From Cytobacillus sp. IB215665 (GTDB taxonomy: Bacteria > Bacillota > Bacilli > Bacillales > SM2101): a DNA stretch of 64,000 nt. The position numbers were made by a program, and so were the translations under genes. The stretch spans positions 34,301-98,300 of the forward strand of contig NZ_JAXBME010000019.1 in the NCBI RefSeq assembly GCF_033963835.1, read 5' to 3'. Below the pieces are notes generated by a model, which saw nothing but the letters and a program-made list of their open reading frames with translations, did not search any database and was not told the DNA's origin. Below, in pieces: positions 28,785-37,986 of this stretch. Position 1 is the stretch's first letter. Every line of letters begins with the position of its first letter.

Positions 28785-29756
28785 CTAGAATAACGTTGTT
28801 CCGTCTAGTTTTTTAGTAATCTTGTTTGCACCTAACAACAATATGAAGGCGATGACTGCTTTAAATAACCCAATTGCTGCTGCATAGGAGAAACGACCAT
28901 TTTGGATACCCGTTGAATAAACGTATATGTCTATAACATTACTAGCGCTTTCATTTAATTGATTACGTAATATTAAGATTTGATCAAAGTTTGAATTTAA
29001 CACACCACTGACAGCTAGGATAAATAAGATTGTAATTGTTGGACGAATCGATGGTAAAGTTACGTGCCACATTCTTTGCAAGCGACCTGCCCCATCAATT
29101 CTTGCCGATTCGTATAGCTCAGGAGAGACACCTGCGATTGCTGCTAAATAAATTATCGCTGACCAACCTAGCTCTTTCCATATATCGGATGTGATAACAA
29201 TTCCCCAAAAGTATTTCGGATCAGCTAAATAACTTACTCGCTCATCGACGATTCCTAAACCTAGTAGAATATCATTAATAAATCCGATATCAGCTAACCA
29301 TGTTGTGACAATTCCGCCTAACACAACCCACGAAAGAAAGTGAGGTAAATAGGTAATTGTTTGAACTGCTTTTTTGAATTTTAATGACGTTAGCTCATTT
29401 AATAATAGTGCGAAAATAATCGGTAATGGAAAACCAATAAATAGTTTAATTAAACTAATTCCAAGTGTGTTTTTCAGTACATTTACAAATTCCTCATCTT
29501 GCAAAAATTCCTTGAAATGCATTAAGCCGACCCAAGGCGCTTCTGCAATCGATTTAATAATACTGTACTCTTTAAAAGCTATAATAGCCCCATACATAGG
29601 GATGTAATTAAATATAAACATCCATACGACTCCGAGAAGAGCCATGACTTGTAAATATTTTTGTGAAATTATTGTTCTGGATACTTTTTTTACTTTTTCT
29701 TTTTTTGTACTGGTGATAATGACTTCCTCAGAAGCTTGGTCAATTTTTGCATCCAT
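28785..29756 (-). CDS. ABC-importer permease (LplB/YteP-like)
   Basis: A 323-residue membrane protein; the first ~35 residues are hydrophilic (Lys/Glu-rich), then six hydrophobic segments. The EAA loop is YESARIDGAGRLQRMWHVTL followed by PSIRP. FNYIPMYGAIIAFKEYS is a hallmark of LplB-type permeases. First gene of the transporter unit; GAGGTG precedes ATG 29756. A candidate response-regulator site and promoter lie 43-106 bp upstream. Confidence 0.93.
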   Translation of the reverse strand: MDAKIDQASEEVIITSTKKEKVKKVSRTIISQKYLQVMALLGVVWMFIFNYIPMYGAIIAFKEYSIIKSIAEAPWVGLMHFKEFLQDEEFVNVLKNTLGISLIKLFIGFPLPIIFALLLNELTSLKFKKAVQTITYLPHFLSWVVLGGIVTTWLADIGFINDILLGLGIVDERVSYLADPKYFWGIVITSDIWKELGWSAIIYLAAIAGVSPELYESARIDGAGRLQRMWHVTLPSIRPTITILFILAVSGVLNSNFDQILILRNQLNESASNVIDIYVYSTGIQNGRFSYAAAIGLFKAVIAFILLLGANKITKKLDGTTLF

Positions 29757-29798
29757 ATGTTCACCACCTCTTATACTCGATGTGTTCTCTCTACATAT

Positions 29799-29862
29799 AT
29801 TGTAAGAAATGTTTTCGCTCCTTTTAAGTAAGGAAATTTTGTATTAGGTCACATTATTTTAG
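29799..29862 (-). promoter_or_regulatory. Candidate activator site and promoter of the transporter operon
   Basis: The 28-bp site 29835-29862 (plus strand AATTTTGTATTAGGTCACAT then TATTTTAG) matches the site at 21878-21905 at 24 of 28 positions. On the minus strand TACAAT (-10, 29799-29804) follows after exactly 30 nt, the same spacing as at the other site. The -35 is weak. Confidence 0.6.
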
Positions 29863-29998
29863 ATATACATACCCTCAAAAGGATTGATATGAAAGCAATG
29901 GAATCGTTTTCTTAAATTGTTCACATTTTATAATTTACATCTTCTTTGTTGTTTATTTTTTACTAAATCGTTTTCGTTATGGCTATAATCGAGAACAC

Positions 29999-30028
29999 AA
30001 AAAGGACAAGTAACCTGTTACTTGTCCT
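29999..30028 (-). terminator. Terminator of the DUF1992 gene
   Basis: AGGACAAGTAAC-CT-GTTACTTGTCCT, a perfect 12-bp stem (30003-30014, 30017-30028), followed on the minus strand by TTTTTGTG. Confidence 0.85.
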
Positions 30029-30097
30029 AGTAATAAACATACGATTCTACAGAAACGTTGTATATATTTTTTAGCTCTAATCACTTAGTAGAATGAC

Positions 30098-30472
30098 TTA
30101 CCAAAGCTTGTTATGAAGTTGTTGCTGATATTGTTTAAAGGCAGAGGAATTCGAAGACACTGTTCTTTTTTCCATCAGTTGATTAAAACGAATCATTTTT
30201 TCGTTTAACCTATTTGTTAATTTGATTTTTTCGTCTTCATTTTGAGTTGATGCAATCAACTGTTCGATTGTCATCATTTCTTTCTTTAATTCATCTGCTT
30301 CCTGCATCATTCCAGCATTTTTTAACAATTTATAGCTCATACGGAGGTGTTCTGGTATATGTGATAAATCTTCTAAGACTAGGGGCTTTCCCTTACCCGG
30401 AAGGTGATTAAAATCCCCGTCGCTATATGCCCTTTTTATTTTATCTTCGGCAATGATTGATACAATATCCAT
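30098..30472 (-). CDS. DUF1992 (DnaJ-homologue subfamily C-like) protein
   Basis: A 124-residue soluble protein. AEDKIKRAYSDGDFNHLPGKGKPL then LEDLSHIPEHLRMSYKLLKNAG is the DUF1992 signature, also found at the end of eukaryotic DNAJC28. Despite the name no J domain is present. The rest is helical, Glu/Gln-rich and may form a coiled coil. Function unknown. ATG 30472 with GGAGGGATAAAG upstream. Confidence 0.9.
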   Translation of the reverse strand: MDIVSIIAEDKIKRAYSDGDFNHLPGKGKPLVLEDLSHIPEHLRMSYKLLKNAGMMQEADELKKEMMTIEQLIASTQNEDEKIKLTNRLNEKMIRFNQLMEKRTVSSNSSAFKQYQQQLHNKLW

Positions 30473-30537
30473 ACTTTATCCCTCCTTTGTGTAATAATTC
30501 TTTATATTCTTATTATATCTTATAAGCTCCGTCGTGT

Positions 30538-32733
30538 TCACTTATTTAATTTTAACTTTGCTAACGCTTCAGCTAAGGCAGGGTTTTTCAAATCATCACT
30601 TTGTTTATCTTGTTTCTTTAAATAGTTCGATACTTCTCGTTTCGAAACATTTTTATTTTTCGAGCTTTTTCTACGTTCATTAAAAGTAGATAGTTTTTCA
30701 CGATGACCACAGCTACAGACAAAAATTTGTCCTTCTCCTTCTCCACGTAGCTCTAGTTTTTTTCGGCAGTTCGGGCACCGTGCATTCGTTACTTTTGAAA
30801 CATTTTTCCGATGACCACATTCACGATCTTGACAAACAAGCATCTTCCCTTTCTTACCGTTTACTTCTAGCATTGGTTTTCCACAATCAGGGCATTTTTT
30901 TCCTGTTATATTATCGTGCTTAAATTTCTTGTCACTATTTTTTATCTTATGAACAACATCCTTTGCGTAATGTTTCATTTCATTTATAAATGCTGTTTTT
31001 TGGAGTGATCCTTTTGAAATAGCCTCTAGTTTTTGTTCCCATTCTGCTGTAAGTTCCGGTGATTTTAAATCCTCAGGAACTAGGTCAAGCAGTTGTTTCC
31101 CTTTGGAAGTAATAAAGATACTTTTCCCTCTTTTTTCTATTAAAAAGCTATTAAATAGTTTTTCAATAATATCTGCTCTTGTAGCTACCGTACCAAGTCC
31201 ACCAGTTTTTCCAATTGTATTTATTAATTGTTTATCGTTCTTTTTCATATAGTTTTTAGGATTTTCCATTGCAGACAATAAGCTAGCTTCAGTGAACGAT
31301 TCAGGAGGTTTCGTTTCTCCTGTTGTTTGAGAAACTGCTGTTATTTGCAATACATCTCCTTTTGAAATGCTAGGTAACGTTTGTTCAGAAATAACATCGT
31401 TTACTTCGTCATCAAATTGATTTTCATAAACCTCTTTCCACCCTTGGTTTATAATACGCTTCCCTTTGGCAATAAATTGCTCACTAGCAATTGATGTAAC
31501 TATTGTTGTTTGTTCATATTCAAATGGAGGGAATAGTACAGCTAAAAACCGTTTCACTACTAAATCATATATCTTTCTCTCTTTGTCACTAAGTGAGCTT
31601 AACATGGCTGATTGCTCAGTTGGAATGATGGCATGGTGATCAGAAACCTTACTATTATCAACAAAGGATTTCTTCGACTTAATTGGTTGTTTCAATATTT
31701 TCATTGCTAATTTTGCATATGGCTGAACACTACAAGCATCAACTCTATCCTTTAATGTTGCCACAATATCTGTAGATATATATCTTGAATCTGTACGTGG
31801 ATATGTTAATAATTTATGCTGCTCGTACAGCTTTTGCATTATAGACAGCGTTTCTTTCGCAGAATACCCAAAGCGCTTATTAGCATCTCTTTGTAGTTCT
31901 GTTAAATCATAAAGCTGTGGTGCATAGCTCTTTTTAGCTGTTTTATTCACATCCACAACTTGTGCATGTTTATTTTTTACTGCTAAAAGAGTGTTTTCAC
32001 ATTTATCTTTTGAAAATGTTTTAGTGTCCTTTGTTTTATTATCTAACCACACTAGTTTCAAATGATCCTTCGTTACTGCTTGAATTCCATAATATGTCTT
32101 TGGATTGAAGTTACGAATTTCTTCTTCTCTTTTTGCAATCATTGCAATTGTTGGTGTTTGCACTCTTCCACAAGACAACTGAGCATTAAATTTAGTCGTT
32201 AATGCACGCGTTGCATTAATACCTACATACCAATCAGCTTCAGCCCGGGCTACAGCAGAAGCATATAGGTTTTCATAACTTTTTCCATCCCTTAATTTTC
32301 GAAAGCCCTCTGTAATAGCCTTATCTGTAACAGATGATATCCAAAGGCGCTTGATTGGTTTATTAATACGTACTTTTTCAAGAATCCACCTAGCTACAAG
32401 CTCACCCTCTCGACCAGCATCTGTGGCAATAACTACTTCCTTAACATCTTTCCTATTTAATTGTGCCTTTACAGCATTAAATTGCTTACTCGTTTTTTTA
32501 ATAACTACGAGCTTTGCACGGTTAGGAAGCATTGGTAAATCTTCTAACTTCCATGACTTATATTTCACGTCATATGCTTCTGGATCAGCTAATGTGACTA
32601 AATGACCTAGTGCCCATGTGACGATGTATTTATCTCCTTCAAAAAATCCATTTCCTTTTTTCTTACATTTCAATACTCTTGCTATATCTCTGCCTACTGA
32701 AGGCTTTTCAGCTAATACTACAGTCTTACTCAT
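30538..32733 (-). CDS. topB: DNA topoisomerase III
   Basis: A 731-residue type IA topoisomerase. Toprim domain at the N-terminus (VLAEKPSVGRDIARVL, then ATDAGREGE), catalytic Tyr311 in LTYPRTDSRYIS, and two C-terminal zinc-finger-like clusters (CPDCGKPM...CQDRECGH and CPNCRKKL...CSCGH). It relaxes and decatenates DNA through a single-strand break. The frame extends to 32820, but ATG 32733 (MSKTVVLAEKPSV) has AGAGAGGA 7 nt upstream and fits the usual length of about 727. Confidence 0.95.
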   Translation of the reverse strand: MSKTVVLAEKPSVGRDIARVLKCKKKGNGFFEGDKYIVTWALGHLVTLADPEAYDVKYKSWKLEDLPMLPNRAKLVVIKKTSKQFNAVKAQLNRKDVKEVVIATDAGREGELVARWILEKVRINKPIKRLWISSVTDKAITEGFRKLRDGKSYENLYASAVARAEADWYVGINATRALTTKFNAQLSCGRVQTPTIAMIAKREEEIRNFNPKTYYGIQAVTKDHLKLVWLDNKTKDTKTFSKDKCENTLLAVKNKHAQVVDVNKTAKKSYAPQLYDLTELQRDANKRFGYSAKETLSIMQKLYEQHKLLTYPRTDSRYISTDIVATLKDRVDACSVQPYAKLAMKILKQPIKSKKSFVDNSKVSDHHAIIPTEQSAMLSSLSDKERKIYDLVVKRFLAVLFPPFEYEQTTIVTSIASEQFIAKGKRIINQGWKEVYENQFDDEVNDVISEQTLPSISKGDVLQITAVSQTTGETKPPESFTEASLLSAMENPKNYMKKNDKQLINTIGKTGGLGTVATRADIIEKLFNSFLIEKRGKSIFITSKGKQLLDLVPEDLKSPELTAEWEQKLEAISKGSLQKTAFINEMKHYAKDVVHKIKNSDKKFKHDNITGKKCPDCGKPMLEVNGKKGKMLVCQDRECGHRKNVSKVTNARCPNCRKKLELRGEGEGQIFVCSCGHREKLSTFNERRKSSKNKNVSKREVSNYLKKQDKQSDDLKNPALAEALAKLKLNK

Positions 32734-32964
32734 CAAAAAATCCTCTCTTTGTTTGCTACCTTTTAGTTTAACATATTTGCTAAGAGCATTTCTCTGTATG
32801 GCCACCTCACTACGATACAAAATATATTGCCAATACCATTATGCTATTATTTCTAAACATACAACCAAAGCATTCATTTACATTACGAGTTTAACAGAGT
32901 ACAATGGCTATCCATTGAATAGCATCAAGCTACTTACACTTTCTAAAGAAACTATAACGATTAA

Positions 32965-33003
32965 GCCCCTTCACCTTAAGCACTTGGCTGTAAGTAAAGG
33001 GGC
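32965..33003 (-). terminator. Hairpin after the quinone reductase gene
   Basis: GCCCCTT (32965-32971) and AAAGGGGC (32996-33003), with further partial pairing inside. No long U tract, so termination is uncertain. Confidence 0.45.
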
Positions 33004-33024
33004 AAATACAATAAATTTAGTGAA

Positions 33025-33597
33025 TTATGCCGATGAAATGCCTAATTGTTTTATTTCTTTTAGCCACGTTTGTCTTTTGTCATCTGTTGATTGGCTTATA
33101 GGTCCGATTGTTGTAACCTTAACGGGATTAATTCCGCAAAACTTAAGCGTACTCCTTTTCATGGCATTATGTCCCGGCTTCCCATAAACTAAATTGTAAT
33201 ACCATTTTGGTGAATCCATTGTAACAATTAACCTCGTAGACCTCCCTTTTAATAGTTTTTCAGGAAGCGGGCCTTCAGTATATTTAAAAGCAAATCCCGG
33301 TGAAAAAACCCGATCTATAAATCCTTTTAATAATGCAGGCATCGTTCCCCACCATGTTGGATACGTAAATACAATATGATCCGACCATTTTATGAATTCC
33401 TGAGCCTTCTGTAAATCTTGCTCAAACTCCATTGTTTGACCATACCCTTTAAGAATTGGATTAAATTTCAACTGAGCAAGAGAAAGCTCTCGAACTTCGT
33501 TATCACCTTCTAATGCACCATCTTTATAGGCTTTCCCTAACGCTGAACAGAAACTATTACCATTTGGGTGTCCATTAATAATTAATATGCCCTTCAA
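33025..33597 (-). CDS. Flavodoxin-fold NAD(P)H:quinone oxidoreductase
   Basis: A 190-residue protein of the KefF/MdaB/NQO group. LIINGHPNGNSFCSALG (residues ~4-20) binds the FMN phosphate, and FTYPTWWGTMPALLKGFIDR near residues 78-97 is the isoalloxazine-contact signature. It likely reduces quinones or nitro compounds with two electrons. TTG 33597 is chosen because GGGAGGG lies 7 nt upstream; the open frame beyond it lacks a ribosome site. Confidence 0.9.
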   Translation of the reverse strand: MKGILIINGHPNGNSFCSALGKAYKDGALEGDNEVRELSLAQLKFNPILKGYGQTMEFEQDLQKAQEFIKWSDHIVFTYPTWWGTMPALLKGFIDRVFSPGFAFKYTEGPLPEKLLKGRSTRLIVTMDSPKWYYNLVYGKPGHNAMKRSTLKFCGINPVKVTTIGPISQSTDDKRQTWLKEIKQLGISSA

Positions 33598-33680
33598 AAT
33601 AAAACCCTCCCAATACGAATTATTCACACTTTTTTCTAGCTGTTACTTAAGATCTAAACACGTATACATATAGCATTCAG

Positions 33681-33774
33681 GGAGCTTTTCTTCTATAAAC
33701 ATTGACTGCTGAGTAATACTACATCTTTATCTTCTTGCTTAGGAACTATAGCAACACAGTTTACGTAAAGAGCC
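33681..33774. repeat. MITE-like intergenic repeat copy
   Basis: Body TACATCTTTATCTTCTTGCT and right end ATAGCAACACAGTTTACGTA then AAGAGCC match the family; the left end (GGAGCTTTTCTTC) is degraded. It lies 3' of the ABC-2 permease gene. Confidence 0.6.
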
Positions 33775-33817
33775 TTACGAAAAGAATCTTCATATAAAAG
33801 ACTCATTAAACGTTTAT

Positions 33818-34927
33818 CTACGTTTGTCTTCGTTCAATAAAATTAATTCCTACACCCATCATCAACACACCCATCAAACATAAAATACTAATTGGAAAGA
33901 TAAAATCACTCATTGAATAATCATATATAACTGCTCCCTTTAAGAGCTCCATTCCATAAGTAAGCGGTAAAACCTTCGAGATTGCTAATAAAACTTCAGA
34001 TGTAACGATTTCAATTGGCCAATAGGCTCCACTAATCATCGCCATACTTACAGAAATAATTGGGATTAATGCATTAAAATGCTGAATATTTTTTACAAAT
34101 CCTGTTAACATCACTGATAAAGCTACGATGGAAAAGACGTAAGGTACGAGGAGCAATAGCACTTTCCAAAACGCTCCATTAAAATCTATATTTGTTAAGT
34201 ATCGAAAAACGAGAAATATGATGACAACTTGGAAATAACCTGCTAAAAATGTATACATCAGATTACCAACATACATTTCCCATTTACGTACAGGTGACAA
34301 TATCATTCGATCCCAAACCCCGTCTTTTTTTTCTTGTAAAATACTTGATACATTAATGGCAATCGTAAATATAACAAAGAAAAGGGCACTTCCAAACAAA
34401 CCTTGCACATTTGCATCATATAAGAATGCATCACTTGAATGAAAATATTCTTTATTGATCGTAAAAACTTGATTATTTTCTAATGAGTTAAATGCCTCTA
34501 CTATAGGCTCAGTGCTGAAATCCTGTTGTTCGGCTTCCACTATTAAAGCCTGTATTTGCATATGATTGATATACTTTTGCTGTACGTATTGCTTAATGAC
34601 CATTTGGTTTTCTGTGTTTGCAGCAATAATGAGATCGAATCCTCGCTCTTTAAGAATCACTCCCGCCTCAGCTTTTCCTTCTGCTACTATTTCATTTAGT
34701 TCTTCTTTGCTCATTAAATTAAAACTGAATGCATCAGATTTTTTAAGCTCATTTATAAAGTCAGTCGTTGCTTGTTCTGACAAGTCACTATATACAGGTA
34801 CGCTAATTGATTGTTCAGTACCCTTACCTATAAACAATGCAATAAGCATACAAACAGCTGTCATAATAATATATGCCCATGGTTTTCGCATTAACAACCG
34901 GAATTTTGTCTTTAATATCGTAATCAT
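33818..34927 (-). CDS. ABC-2 type exporter permease (LnrN-like)
   Basis: A 369-residue membrane protein: one segment at residues ~14-33, a ~145-residue extracytoplasmic part, then five C-terminal segments typical of ABC-2 permeases. WDRMILSPVRKWEMYVGNLM is the conserved coupling region. ATG 34927 overlaps the stop of the upstream permease gene (ATGA) and has AAGGAGAGGTG before it; the longer frame to 34966 lacks support. With the ATPase and two-component genes it resembles the B. subtilis linearmycin resistance operon lnrJKLMN (yfiJKLMN). Confidence 0.88.
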   Translation of the reverse strand: MITILKTKFRLLMRKPWAYIIMTAVCMLIALFIGKGTEQSISVPVYSDLSEQATTDFINELKKSDAFSFNLMSKEELNEIVAEGKAEAGVILKERGFDLIIAANTENQMVIKQYVQQKYINHMQIQALIVEAEQQDFSTEPIVEAFNSLENNQVFTINKEYFHSSDAFLYDANVQGLFGSALFFVIFTIAINVSSILQEKKDGVWDRMILSPVRKWEMYVGNLMYTFLAGYFQVVIIFLVFRYLTNIDFNGAFWKVLLLLVPYVFSIVALSVMLTGFVKNIQHFNALIPIISVSMAMISGAYWPIEIVTSEVLLAISKVLPLTYGMELLKGAVIYDYSMSDFIFPISILCLMGVLMMGVGINFIERRQT

Positions 34928-36192
34928 AATGCACCTCTCCTTTTCGGAAAGCTCACGATTGAACATAATAGAAGAACAATTCCTATTATTAATAAAGTGA
35001 GTAATGATGGGATTACATCTGTTATAGAATACCCTTGTAATATTTTCAAATAAGCTGTCATACCTGCTCCATTAGGTGTGATTTTCGAGAAAAATGCCAT
35101 AGACTCAGACATTTGTGCTGTAGGCATCATACTCCCACCTAAAAAAGCAATAACTGGAATACCAACTGAAGAGAAAAAGGTAGATATTTCTTCTGATTTG
35201 AAACGATAATTTAACGATGTCATAAGCACAGCGAGACCACCTGTCGTAAAGCATATTGACAATGTAACAACTAAGAATGCTCCTAATGAACTCCACGTTA
35301 CTTGATAAACAAGGGCGACGACACCATATAATATACATAACTGGAAAAATGCTAGTAAGACAGCCGAACAAAATATACTTGTAAAATAGACCCTCCTAGA
35401 TACGTTTGCTAACATGATACGATCAAAGACGAGCGACTCTTTTTCAACATGGGCAAATGACCCTATCGTTGTTGCGATATACAGAACGAACATGACACTC
35501 ATCCCTATCGCATAGTAGCCGAGAGAAGTAACTGGCTCCCGTTTTGTCACAGTTTCCGTGTTGACCTCAATATCATTTGGATTGGCATATACTTGTTCTG
35601 TTATCACACCTTGTTTTCCCAAAGTAACAAATGTAGAAAGCTGATTTTGAAAAAACATTATTACGTCTTCAACTATTTTTGATGTTATATCTTTGCCTTC
35701 ATTAACATAAAAACTTAGCTCTGGTATGGTATCTGCAGTAAAAAACATTGAATTCAATATGTCATACGTAAAGTTTTCTGGTGTTTCAATGATCACAGCA
35801 TATGTGTCATCACTTTTTAACTGTTCAATCTCGTTCCCATCAAATTCTTCAATCGATAAGAACGATGAAAGCTCCTCATTTCTAAATATTTCATTTTTCA
35901 TAATGTCAATCGGTGATAGTTCACTTGCAACTGCTGTAATGACTTCTTTTTGCTCATCCGGCAATTGTTTTTCTGCTAAATCATTAATAAAACGATTGAT
36001 TTCATCCTGTTCACTTCCAATTTGAATAAGTGCTACTTTAGCATCGATTTCAAGATGATCACCATCCATCACACCGCTTAAAGCAAAACCTAAAATCGTG
36101 ATTAATATTAGTGGCATACCAAGTAACAACAGCAATTCTGGCCGATTTCTAAGAAATAGTAACAATTGTTTTTTGAGTAAATACCAAAACAT
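34924..36192 (-). CDS. ABC-2 type exporter permease (LnrM-like)
   Basis: A 422-residue membrane protein with one N-terminal segment (LLLLLGMPLILITILGFAL, residues ~20-38), a ~200-residue extracytoplasmic domain, and about five C-terminal segments. It shares the architecture of the next permease, with which its stop overlaps by 4 nt, so the two probably form a heterodimer. Start ATG 36192 has GAGGTG 6 nt upstream; GTG/ATG codons at 36201 and 36198 lie in or against the ribosome site. Confidence 0.88.
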   Translation of the reverse strand: MFWYLLKKQLLLFLRNRPELLLLLGMPLILITILGFALSGVMDGDHLEIDAKVALIQIGSEQDEINRFINDLAEKQLPDEQKEVITAVASELSPIDIMKNEIFRNEELSSFLSIEEFDGNEIEQLKSDDTYAVIIETPENFTYDILNSMFFTADTIPELSFYVNEGKDITSKIVEDVIMFFQNQLSTFVTLGKQGVITEQVYANPNDIEVNTETVTKREPVTSLGYYAIGMSVMFVLYIATTIGSFAHVEKESLVFDRIMLANVSRRVYFTSIFCSAVLLAFFQLCILYGVVALVYQVTWSSLGAFLVVTLSICFTTGGLAVLMTSLNYRFKSEEISTFFSSVGIPVIAFLGGSMMPTAQMSESMAFFSKITPNGAGMTAYLKILQGYSITDVIPSLLTLLIIGIVLLLCSIVSFPKRRGAL

Positions 36193-36202
36193 ATTCATCA
36201 CC

Positions 36203-37135
36203 TCAATTCCTTAATGCTCTTCCTGTTAAATGAAGAAAAACATCTTCTAATGTAGGGACTTTTACTTCAACCGAAGTGATCGTTGTATCAGTTTCCTCAG
36301 CGAGTCTAAACAATTCACTAAATAAATTCACTTCCTTAGCTACAATAATTGTAACTAATTGATTTTCAGTTGATAGTTTATTAATAAGAGGGTGATTCTT
36401 AAGTGAATAAATAAAGTCATCCTTCAACCTCTCAACTTTTATTTCTAGCGTTTTTTCATTTGATAAAATATTTTTGATTTCATCCTTTGTACCAGAAGCA
36501 ATAATTCTTCCTTGGTCCATAATATAAATTCGATCGCAAATAAATTCGACCTCCTCCATATAGTGACTCGTATATAAAACCGTCATTTGCTTTTCTTGAT
36601 TTAAATGTTTAACAGTCTGTAAAATATAATTTCTAGATTGTGGATCAATTCCTACTGTAGGTTCATCCATGATGATAATTTCTGGTTCATGTAAAAGGGC
36701 TACACCGATATTTAAACGACGCTTCATCCCACCTGAAAAGTTTTTTACTAATTCCTTTTTCTTCTCTTCAAGTCCAATAATTTGAAGAACTTCTTCAACT
36801 TGTTTTTTAAGCTGTGATCCTTTTAATCTATGAACACTGCCAAAAAATTCAAGATTTTCTTTCGCAGTTAAATCAGGATATAATGCGATGTCTTGAGGGA
36901 CAACTCCAAGTATTTCTCTAAGCGACTGCGGATTTTTTAACACACTAGTATTGTTTAAGCGCACATCACCACTCGTAGGTGCTATGAGTGTAGAAATCAT
37001 CGAAATAGCAGTAGATTTTCCTGCTCCATTTGGCCCGAGCAGACCAATTGTTTCTCCTCGCTCTAAAAACATATTTGCTCCATCCACAGCGACGATTTGT
37101 TTGAATTTCTTCTTCAACTCTACAACTTCTAACAA
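36203..37135 (-). CDS. ABC exporter ATP-binding protein (LnrL-like)
   Basis: A 310-residue ATPase of the DrrA/CcmA type. Walker A GPNGAGKST (residues ~34-42), signature FSGGMKRRLNIGVALL, Walker B IIIMDEPTVGID, and H-loop TSHYME. The C-terminal ~90 residues form the regulatory extension usual for drug-type ABC-2 exporters. TTG 37135 has GGAGG 8 nt upstream. The permease genes follow at once. Substrate unknown; antibiotics or membrane-active lipids are usual for this group. Confidence 0.92.
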   Translation of the reverse strand: MLEVVELKKKFKQIVAVDGANMFLERGETIGLLGPNGAGKSTAISMISTLIAPTSGDVRLNNTSVLKNPQSLREILGVVPQDIALYPDLTAKENLEFFGSVHRLKGSQLKKQVEEVLQIIGLEEKKKELVKNFSGGMKRRLNIGVALLHEPEIIIMDEPTVGIDPQSRNYILQTVKHLNQEKQMTVLYTSHYMEEVEFICDRIYIMDQGRIIASGTKDEIKNILSNEKTLEIKVERLKDDFIYSLKNHPLINKLSTENQLVTIIVAKEVNLFSELFRLAEETDTTITSVEVKVPTLEDVFLHLTGRALRN

Positions 37136-37274
37136 TATTATCGCCTCCTCTTTCTAACTAACTATTTATATCGTACAGTCTTTCACTGACATTTCACACT
37201 GTCTGTCGTCACCACTTTGAATGATAAACATGACCTTAGTCACATGATTATTCAAATGTGCAAATTTTCGCCTT

Positions 37275-37513
37275 ACTGTCCAATTATCTTCTTTTACTGT
37301 CTATGCTCATGCGCTTTCTGTCTGAATTTCTTCTTTTACTGTCCGTATTCATATGTTTACTGTCCGAACTTCTACTTTTACTGTCCAATTCATCACTTTT
37401 ACTTTTACTGTCCGCACTCTTGCGTTTACTGTCCAAATCTCTTCTTTTACTGTCCGTATTCATATGTTTACTGTCCGAACTTACTTTTACTGTCCAATTC
37501 ATCACTTTTACTG
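37275..37513. repeat. Minisatellite, ~11 units of 21 bp (CTGTCC core)
   Basis: Units such as CTGTCCGTATTCATATGTTT+A, CTGTCCGAACTTCTACTTTT+A and CTGTCCAATTCATCACTTTT+A repeat every 21 bp; one unit is 19 bp and one 27 bp. Units 3-6 and 8-11 are near-identical, so a ~84-bp block was itself duplicated. Because 21 is a multiple of 3, frames stay open; the minus frame (37284-37505) would encode DSKxxxx heptads. No ribosome site precedes that frame. Confidence 0.85.
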
Positions 37514-37566
37514 AAAGAAACGAAAAAAAGAGCCTCGTCGGCTCCCTACCTACACACTACGTTAGA

Positions 37567-37962
37567 TCAATGTTTTCTCGGAATCCTAAATGCATTATCA
37601 AGCTTTGTAAACCCAATGTTAGGATAATAATCCATCGCTTGTTTTGAAGATAATAAAATAAGTGCCACTTGATCACCCACAAACTGTTGGGTGATCGCAA
37701 TTAATTCTTTGCCAATTCCTCTTTGTTGAAATGGTGCTGACACAGCTAAATCAGATAAGTAACAACAATAATAGTAATCGGTTATTGAACGTGCAATACC
37801 CACAAGCTCATCTCCATTCCAAGCACTCACAACGATGTTAGAATGTGAAAACATCTTCTCAATTCTATCAAGGTCATCATAAGGTCGCTTTATACCAGAA
37901 CTTTGGAGTACATGTGCAATATCTTGCGGACTTATTGGCATATTAATCTTGTAATTAATCAC
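37567..37962 (-). CDS. GNAT-family N-acetyltransferase
   Basis: A 131-residue acetyltransferase. The acetyl-CoA motif A reads LAVSAPFQQRGIGKELI (Q-x-x-G-x-G, residues ~71-87), preceded by the strand LVGIARSITD and followed by YYPNIGFTKLDNAF. Substrate unknown. GTG 37962 with AAGGAG 9 nt upstream. It lies 24 nt after the response regulator gene, so it may be cotranscribed with the two-component system, unlike the B. subtilis lnr operon. Confidence 0.87.
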   Translation of the reverse strand: MINYKINMPISPQDIAHVLQSSGIKRPYDDLDRIEKMFSHSNIVVSAWNGDELVGIARSITDYYYCCYLSDLAVSAPFQQRGIGKELIAITQQFVGDQVALILLSSKQAMDYYPNIGFTKLDNAFRIPRKH

Positions 37963-37986
37963 CGTACTTTTCTCCTTTTTATCTGC

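Noticed and set aside
37284..37505. 73-codon minus-strand ORF with DSK heptads as a real gene
   Set aside because: It is the 21-bp DNA repeat read in frame; opposite-strand frames are equally open, and no ribosome site lies before the ATG pair.
37275..37513. CRISPR-like regularly spaced array
   Set aside because: The period is 21 bp with a conserved core of only 6-8 bp and no unique spacers; units are contiguous tandem repeats. No cas gene is in the window.
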